A stretch of DNA of 64,000 bases, taken from Phragmites australis (lineage: Eukaryota; Streptophyta; Magnoliopsida; Poales; Poaceae). The notes beneath the pieces are model-generated. The model searched no databases, was not told where the DNA came from, and was given only the letters and a program-made list of their open reading frames with translations. The translations under genes were made by a program, and so were the position numbers. Each line of letters starts with the position of its first letter. The first letter of the stretch is position 1. Positions 58,827-64,000 of this stretch are shown piece by piece. Location of the stretch: assembly GCF_958298935.1 (NCBI RefSeq), contig NC_084922.1, positions 45,357,958 to 45,421,957 of the forward strand. The letters run 5' to 3'.

Positions 58827-60377
58827 TGTCGGTGTATCGGGAACCAGGGGTCCCTGAGTCCCGAGACCAGGCCGGCCGTCCGCCACGTGTCACCATCCCG
58901 CGAGGTCCCCCTGCAGGATGAGGAAAATCTAAGTTCCGGGAGAAGGTGCTTGGGGCCACAGCCTCTGGTTCCCGAGCACCCCAGTTCCTCGATGACCCGC
59001 AGAGTCCAAGTACCGGGAAGAAAGTGCTCGGAAGGGTTCCCACTCGCCCCCGAGTACCATGGTCCCCCGATGGGCCGAACAGCCAAGTGCTCGGGAGAGA
59101 GTGCTCGGGGCTGCACGTGGCAGCCTCCGAGGACTCGGTTCCCCGAAGGATCTGCTCAAGTGCTCGGGAGAGAGTGCTCGGGGCTGCACGTGGTAGCCCC
59201 CGAGGACTCGGTTCCCCGAAGGGTCTACAGGAGTGCTCGGGAGAGAGTACTCGGGGGCTGCACGTGGCAGCCCCCGAAGACTCGGTTCCCCGAAGGTCCT
59301 ATAGGAGTGCCCGGGAGAGAGTGCTCGGGGCTGCACGTGGCAGCCCCCGAGCACTCGGTTCCCCGAAGGTTCGCGCAAGATCGCCCGACGCCCTGACGAC
59401 CCAGAGGGACCCGTCGGCGGGGTGTCGGCCAGTCAAAGGTCCAATGCCGCATTTAATGGGCACGCGCGGCCTGACATCCTGACATTCTCAACTGCCCACG
59501 CCATGGTGTCAGTCTCTGCCATGCTTTGGCAGGGGGGCGTGGGTCCATTAATTGCACGGGTCCCGTCCCGTATCATCCGGGGTACCTCAGGATAACGTTG
59601 CCAGGATCAAAGCGTTCCGCCTGCCACCCTGCCCTGACAGAAGAACAAGACAGGGTGGGCGCGCCGGGTGCCTCTGTGGCCGCCCGGTGGGCCCTCTCAA
59701 CGGCGCCGGAGGACGTCCACAGTGGGAGGTGGTCAGATGCGCGCCGCATTTTTCCACCGCCCCTGTCACTTTGTCCGGACGGAATGATGATGCCTTTCTC
59801 CGTGGCGTCTTGGTACTCGCGCCCCATCTTTCCCATTCGGGGTAAGTCGAGGTCGACGTGTGTATAAAAGGAAAGGATGGATAACACAGGAAGGGAGAAC
59901 AAAAAATGGAGACTTAGACAGAGCTAACTTGAAACTGAGACCCACAAAACCCCCGACACCCCCGAGGTAGACAGAGAAAAAGACACCCAGCTAGAGCTAG
60001 CTTGATCCAAGATCAAGTAACCTGAGACGAAGAACATCACAAGCAAGCTCGAGTAGAGCTAGAGCACGGGAGCCTCAAGCTCTCTGTTAGACAATACACC
60101 CTTGTAACCAGACACATCCTTGAAGAATTCCCTTCAAGGAAGGATATTGTATCCACACAGGAGTAGGGTATTACGCCCCCGTGCGGCCCGAACCTGTCTA
60201 AACCCCGGTGCATTTATCTCTTTTTTGCACTAGGTCGATCATCCCCCACCACCGGCCGTTGCATTTATTTCAGTTTCCATTTGTTTCCCCGACGAGCTCG
60301 TTCAGGATCATCCCCCCGGCCGAATCTTTAAAAAGGGGTCTCTCGGGATCCCTGCGACAGGAGTTCATCCTCCGACA
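58827..60377 (+). mobile_element. Solo gypsy LTR with 5-bp target duplication
   Basis: It starts TGTCGGTGTATCGG and ends ATCCTCCGACA, an LTR with TGTCGG...CCGACA ends, 1551 bp long. gcctc flanks both sides (58822-58826 and 60378-60382), a perfect 5-bp duplication. A TATA box (tataaaag) lies at 59863-59870. The upstream part holds four 73-bp tandem repeats. No internal region is attached, so it is a solo LTR. Large open frames across it follow from the repeat period and composition and are not genes. Confidence 0.92.
59087..59375 (+). repeat. 73-bp tandem repeats with ABRE/G-box cores in LTR 1
   Basis: Units start gtgctcgggagagagt at 59087, 59160 and 59233 and gtgcccgggagagagt at 59307, a spacing of 73-74 bp. 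Three of the four units carry CACGTGGC inside the near-palindrome gctgcacgtggcagc; in the second unit the core is CACGTGGT. They lie upstream of the LTR TATA box, where the promoter-enhancer (U3) region is expected. Confidence 0.88.
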
Positions 60378-60735
60378 GCCTCCTATGTTGCTTATGCAAT
60401 GAAAGAATAAAAAGATAATTGGGGAGATACAGGATGAAGCATACGCGGAGGAGGAGGTGATGAGGAAGAGTATGATGAAGATATCGATCCGGATGATGCA
60501 TATTCATCGGATTATCCGACTGAATCTTCTCTAATTGAACAGATGAGCGAAATGATATTTAGGATGATGAAACTCCTGAGTATGACAACTCGGATGATGA
60601 GGATGATGTTCCAGTTTTTGCGGATTGGAACAATCCAAACTTTAACAACCTTGTAGTAAATGAGGGGAATCAAGTGGCCTGGGAGTATATGCAGATTGAG
60701 GTGCCCCAATGTGCTATATATTCTACCAGTCAGGC

Positions 60736-62187
60736 TGTCGGAGGATGAACTCCTGTCGCAGGGATCCCGAGAGACCCCTTTTTAGAGATTCGGCCGGGGG
60801 GATGATCCTGGATAAGCTTGTTGGGAAATAAGCGGGAACGGAAACAAATGCAATGGCTGGTGGGAGATGATCGCCCTGACGGGAGAAAAAATGGGTGCAC
60901 TGGGGTTTAGACAGGTTCGGGTCGCACGGAGGCGTAACACCCTACTCCTGTGTGAGTGTTATATCTGCCCTTGAAGGGAATTCTTCAAGGATGTATCTGA
61001 TTACAAGAGAGAGACACCTACTGAGAGCTTGAGGCTCTCGTGTTCTAGCTTGGCTTGAGCGGGTTTGAGCGTCTGCGTCCTCTTCTTCACACACCACACC
61101 CTTTACGTGTTCTTCATTCTTTCCTTTTATAGGCGCGCCGACCTCGACATATCCTGAATGGGAAAGAGGGGATGCGAATGCCAAGGTGCCACGGAGAAAG
61201 GCGTCATCATTTCGTCTTGGTGAAGTGACAGGGGCGGTGGAGAAATGCGGCGCGCATCCGACCACCCGCCACTGTGGAAGCCTCCGGGCGCCATAAAGGG
61301 GGTCCACCGGGCAGCCTCAGAGGTGCCCGGTGCGCCCACCCTGTCTTGTCTTTCTGCTAGGGCAGGGTGGCCGGCGGAGCGCTTCAATTCTGGCAACATT
61401 ATCCCGAGGCACCCGGGTGAAACGGGACGGGACCCGTGCATTTAATGGACCCACGCCCCCCTGCCAGTGCATGGCAGGGTCTGACACTGGGGCGTGGGCA
61501 GCTGAGAATGTCAGGATGTCAGGATGTCAGGCCGCGCGTGCCTATTAAATGCGGCATGGGGCCTTTGACTGGATGACACCCCGACGATGGGACCCTTCGG
61601 GTCGTCGAATGATCTTGCGCGAACCTTCGGGGAACCGAGTCCTCGGGGGCTGCCACGTGCAGCCCCGAGCACTCTCTCCCGAGTACTTCGGTGGGACCTT
61701 CGGGGCACCGAGTCCTCGGGGGCTGCCACGTGCAGCCTCCTCGGGGGCTGCCACGTGCAGCCCCGAGCACTCTCTCCCGAGCACTTCGGTGGGACCTTCG
61801 GGGCACCGAGTCCTCGGGGGCTGCCACGTGCAGCCCCGAGCACTCTCTCCCGAGCACTTCGGTGGGACCTTCGGGGCACCGAGTCCTCGGGGGCTGCCAC
61901 GTGCAGCCCCGAGCACTCTCTCCCGAGCACTTCGGTGGGACCTTCGGGGCACCGAGTCCTCGGGGGCTGCCACGTGCAGCCCCGAGCACTCTCTCCCGAG
62001 CACTTCCTTCCCGGTATTTGGGCTCTGCGGATCATCGGGGAACTAGGGTGCTCGGGAACCAGAGGCGGCGGCCCCGAGCACCTTCTCCTGGGACTTAGCT
62101 TCTTCTTACCTTGCAGGGTGGTGACATGTGGCGGATGGCCGGCCTGGTCTCGGGACTTAGGGACCCCTGGTTCTGAATACACCGACA
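60736..62187 (-). mobile_element. 3' LTR of a minus-strand Ty3/gypsy element
   Basis: On the minus strand it starts TGTCGGTGTATTCAGAACC at 62187 and ends CCTCCGACA at 60736, 1452 bp. It is clearly the same family as the LTR at 58827-60377 but in the opposite orientation. The adjoining sequence on the right, read on the minus strand, is GGGCCCGGGGGCTAC, a purine-rich tract of the kind that precedes 3' LTRs. Flanking pentamers caggc and gtagc do not match, so this is not a solo LTR; the element continues to the right. A minus-strand TATA box lies at 61131-61124. Confidence 0.85.
61614..62010 (-). repeat. 73-bp tandem repeats in LTR 2
   Basis: The phrase cttcggtgggacc begins at 61784, 61857 and 61930 with cttcc at 62003, exactly 73 bp apart. 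A partly deleted unit lies at 61614-61760. About five units, against four in the other LTR. Each carries GCCACGTG on this strand, that is CACGTGGC on the LTR sense strand. Confidence 0.88.
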
Positions 62188-62543
62188 GTAGCCCCCGGGC
62201 CCGTTGGTAGCCGACGGGACGGAGACTGCGAATGGGCCCTTCGTCGCGACCAAGGCCGAGGCTGGCGCGGATGCCATGTGGCAAGCTTTCGAGAGGTGGC
62301 CCTTGCGGACCTAGACCTCAAGTACGCCCCAACGGGAAAATGAGTGGACGCGTGTCGACACAACTTCCGAAGGGTATAATGACCATACGGGCGGCACGCG
62401 CGGTCGCCGCGTAGATCGAGGAAAATACGCCTGGCAGCCGCTGACATCGCGCGATCGGCGGGAGATTTGCCTGGCAGTTGCGTCGATCAAGGCGACGCTT
62501 CGCCGAGCGAACCATTTTGGGCGGCAGTTTTTGAACTTTGAGA

Positions 62544-62551
62544 TATAAAAG
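62544..62551 (+). promoter_or_regulatory. TATA box for the antisense ORF
   Basis: tataaaag followed by a G run lies 162 bp upstream of the ATG at 62706, and a CT-rich leader (62573-62700) fills the gap. The arrangement is that of a plant core promoter pointing against the retrotransposon sense strand. Function is inferred. Confidence 0.55.
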
Positions 62552-62705
62552 GGGGAATGGATCGGTCCGTTCCCCTCTTTACGCTCTCTCGCACTTGTGC
62601 TCTTGCCTTCTTTGTGCTCCGAAGCCCTCAGGAAACTCCCAGGCGACCGGAGCGTTCTCCCTTCTCTCTCTCTTCACCACCAAAAACACCCTCCATCCTG
62701 TCGAG

Positions 62706-64000
62706 ATGACGAGGGTTGGAGGAGGACGCCGGGACAAGACTTCGGACAGCATCTTACCGGAGTCTCGTCTGAGGAACGAGGAGGCGGCGAACAAGATTAG
62801 GAAGCTGCTGGTACTGGAGGGTCAGGAAGGTGCTGTGGTGGTGAGGCCGGCGACTGTGACGTCGGCGACGACCGTCCCTGGGCGGACCGTCCTCTTCACT
62901 TCCTTCGTGGCGGCGGGGTTAGTGCCGCCGTTCTCCGCCTTCTTTCTGCAAGCGTTGGAGACGTACGGCATTCAATTGGTGCACCTAAGCCCCAACTCCG
63001 TGGTGGTGTTGGCGACTTTCGCGCATCTCTACGAAATGTTCGTGGGGGTGATGCCGTCGGCGACGCTGCTTCGTCATTTCTTCATCCTTCGGCCGGTGGG
63101 GAAGAAGAGGGGGCATTCCACGGCGGACGTCGCGGGGTGTTGCAACCTTCGGCTTCGGGACTGCCTGGGGGATCGTTACATTCCCCAGGTGCTGCGCAGC
63201 AAGTGGGAGGAGTGGCGATGGGACTGGTTCTTCGTCGACGTCGACCCCCACGAGCGCCTCGAGCTGCCGGAGGCGGCGGCGGAACCTCGGCGATCGACGT
63301 GGGAGGCGCCGCCACCAGAAGATGCGAGGCTGAAGTCGGTGCTGGAGCGCATCCTGGAGCTGCGCGAGTCCGGGCTGACCTCCGTCATGGTGGTCGTGGA
63401 CTTCCTGCGCCGTCGGCTGGCGCCTCTGCGAGAACGGGCCCGGCCGAGCTGGTTCTACACCGGGCCGGAGGACATCACCAGGACTCAGATCGGCGCGAGC
63501 TGGGATCTGGGGCAGGTGGAGCTGCGGGGGATGACACGGGTGATCACCGGAACGGAGGACATGAGCCAGACGGAGCTCCCATGGCCGGAGATGGCGCTCT
63601 GCGCCAACCCCAACCGGGTGGCCATTATGGCGGGGCTGCCGGAGTTCGACGCCCAGGGGCCTGTGGACCGGCCACGAAGCCGGAGTCCCGAGGCCTCCGA
63701 ACTCCCCGGGCTGGAAGAGCTACTGGGCGTGGAGGTTGCTGGCGGCTCGGCATGGGCTGGCGACGGGGCCGCCGCAAGCAGCAGCCGCCGTGCCAGAGAG
63801 GAGGGCGCCACTGAAGTCGTAGAGGAGGTGGCGCCGGGAGACCGGGGAAAGCGTCCCCGGGCTTTGATCCTAGTGCCGAACTTTCCGCCGTCGCCAACGG
63901 CAGCGGTGGCATTTCCGGTGCTGGAGCCGCGCCTGGTGCGAATGGGGCCTGCATCGGCGCCCGCGATCCGCATGGCGGAGACCGAGACCCGCGCGGCGGC
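62706..64000 (+). CDS. Antisense ORF of gypsy element, putative gypsy-type transposon domain (partial)
   Basis: The frame opens at 62706 (MTRVGGGRRDKTSD) and stays open for at least 431 codons to the window edge. A conserved block at about residues 70-235 reads in parts AAGLVPPFSAFFLQALETYG, IQLVHLSPNSVVVLATFAHL, YEMFVGVMPSATLLRHFFIL, WEEWRWDWFFVDVD and RPSWFYTGPED. I recognise this as the plant domain annotated as putative gypsy-type transposon (Transposase_28), common in grasses. No catalytic function is known for it. The region after about residue 330 is proline/serine-rich. It runs opposite to the retrotransposon and has its own TATA box. It has no visible break, unlike almost all other transposon genes in this window. 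Confidence 0.75.
   Translation, partial: MTRVGGGRRDKTSDSILPESRLRNEEAANKIRKLLVLEGQEGAVVVRPATVTSATTVPGRTVLFTSFVAAGLVPPFSAFFLQALETYGIQLVHLSPNSVVVLATFAHLYEMFVGVMPSATLLRHFFILRPVGKKRGHSTADVAGCCNLRLRDCLGDRYIPQVLRSKWEEWRWDWFFVDVDPHERLELPEAAAEPRRSTWEAPPPEDARLKSVLERILELRESGLTSVMVVVDFLRRRLAPLRERARPSWFYTGPEDITRTQIGASWDLGQVELRGMTRVITGTEDMSQTELPWPEMALCANPNRVAIMAGLPEFDAQGPVDRPRSRSPEASELPGLEELLGVEVAGGSAWAGDGAAASSSRRAREEGATEVVEEVAPGDRGKRPRALILVPNFPPSPTAAVAFPVLEPRLVRMGPASAPAIRMAETETRAA

Larger units (their letters stand above)
57700..60735 (+). mobile_element. Second MULE, 5' part, split by LTR insertions
   Basis: A terminal-repeat-like segment lies at about 57715-57850 (attccaaaaataataaatcta, tgtcgcccgttcaatgg), resembling the margins of the element at 29.5-30.2 kb. 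A GA-rich leader (58010-58070) and an intron-like AT stretch follow, the same layout as the 5' end of the MULE at 43.6 kb. At 60540-60725 a mudrA-type acidic segment can be read (DNSDDEDDVPVFADWNN, then VVNEGNQVAWEYMQIEVPQ). A solo LTR at 58827-60377 interrupts it and a further LTR begins at 60736. The right half is outside the window or deleted. Confidence 0.5.
62188..64000 (-). mobile_element. Internal region (3' part) of the minus-strand gypsy element
   Basis: This lies directly inside the 3' LTR and includes the purine-rich tract at its left border. In the retrotransposons of the Tat lineage an extra gene sits in this position in antisense, which matches the plus-strand frame found here from 62706. 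No gag or pol motif is in view; those would lie beyond the right edge. Confidence 0.7.

Noticed and set aside
58776..59396. Long open frames (up to 206 codons) on both strands across the first LTR
   Set aside because: They come from the 73-bp GC-rich repeats lacking stop codons, are open in several frames at once and lie within a defined LTR.
59087..62010. CRISPR-like regular repeats
   Set aside because: The 73-bp units are directly tandem with no unique spacers and lie in LTRs of a plant genome.
60736..62187. Second LTR as another solo LTR
   Set aside because: Flanking pentamers differ (caggc and gtagc), and a purine-rich tract adjoins its right side, so it is the 3' LTR of a longer element.
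61511..62284. Long open frames (up to 257 codons) across the second LTR
   Set aside because: Same cause: repeat-driven open frames inside an LTR, with no domain.
63137..63814. A 225-codon plus-strand frame near the right edge
   Set aside because: Out of frame with the longer frame from 62706, which carries the recognised transposon domain.
1..64000. tRNA, rRNA or organellar genes
   Set aside because: No cloverleaf, rRNA core or plastid/mitochondrial gene sequence was noticed by eye; a dedicated scan was not possible.

Overview
The window is nuclear DNA of a grass (Poaceae). Its genes have introns and 5'UTR introns, and their proteins match grass and Arabidopsis families. The intergenic space is filled with plant transposons: Stowaway and Tourist MITEs, a plant mariner, a hAT, Mutator-like elements and Ty3/gypsy LTRs. 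No prokaryotic, organellar, tRNA or rRNA gene was seen. The species cannot be fixed from the sequence.

Five host genes can be modelled to the base and each joins in frame: (1) a WIP-domain C2H2 zinc-finger factor, minus strand, about 4.5-6.0 kb; (2) an ABI5-type group A bZIP, plus strand, 26.7-28.2 kb; (3) a membrane-anchored dual-specificity-phosphatase-like protein, plus strand, 31.1-32.5 kb; (4) a TGA-class bZIP with a DOG1 region (TGA9/TGA10-LIGULELESS2 clade), minus strand, 12 coding exons, 34.3-41.6 kb; (5) an F-box/LRR protein like Arabidopsis At1g67190, minus strand, 54.1-55.4 kb. From memory, ABI5, a phosphatase gene and an LG2-like bZIP also lie close together on the long arm of rice chromosome 1, so this looks like a conserved gene island spread out by transposons.

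The rest is layered transposons. From left to right: unassigned low-copy DNA and a copia-like LTR candidate (0-8 kb); a palindromic MULE-like element (10.6-11.2 kb); a hAT element with an 8-bp target duplication sitting inside an older ORF (12.39-15.27 kb); a mariner-like element with TA duplication and a transposase broken by one stop codon (16.36-19.55 kb); a foldback element (19.9-20.7 kb); and a 3.0-kb solo LTR with a perfect 5-bp duplication (20.8-23.8 kb). MITEs lie in or beside the ABI5, phosphatase and TGA genes. A 7.5-kb MULE (43.6-51.1 kb) carries decayed mudrA, plant-mobile-domain and GRF-zinc-finger genes. A second MULE (57.7 kb onward) is split by a solo LTR and by the 3' end of a minus-strand Ty3/gypsy element of the same LTR family. 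That gypsy element runs off the right edge and carries a long antisense ORF.

The host genes are mostly regulators: two unrelated bZIPs (ABA/seed response and development/defence), a zinc-finger developmental factor and an F-box adaptor. Nothing in the sequence shows that they act in one pathway. The observations most worth checking are the loss of the Arg in the ABI5 C1 phosphorylation motif, the near-intact mariner, the MULE that combines three gene types, and the 73-bp tandem repeats inside the gypsy LTRs, most of which carry an ABRE/G-box core.
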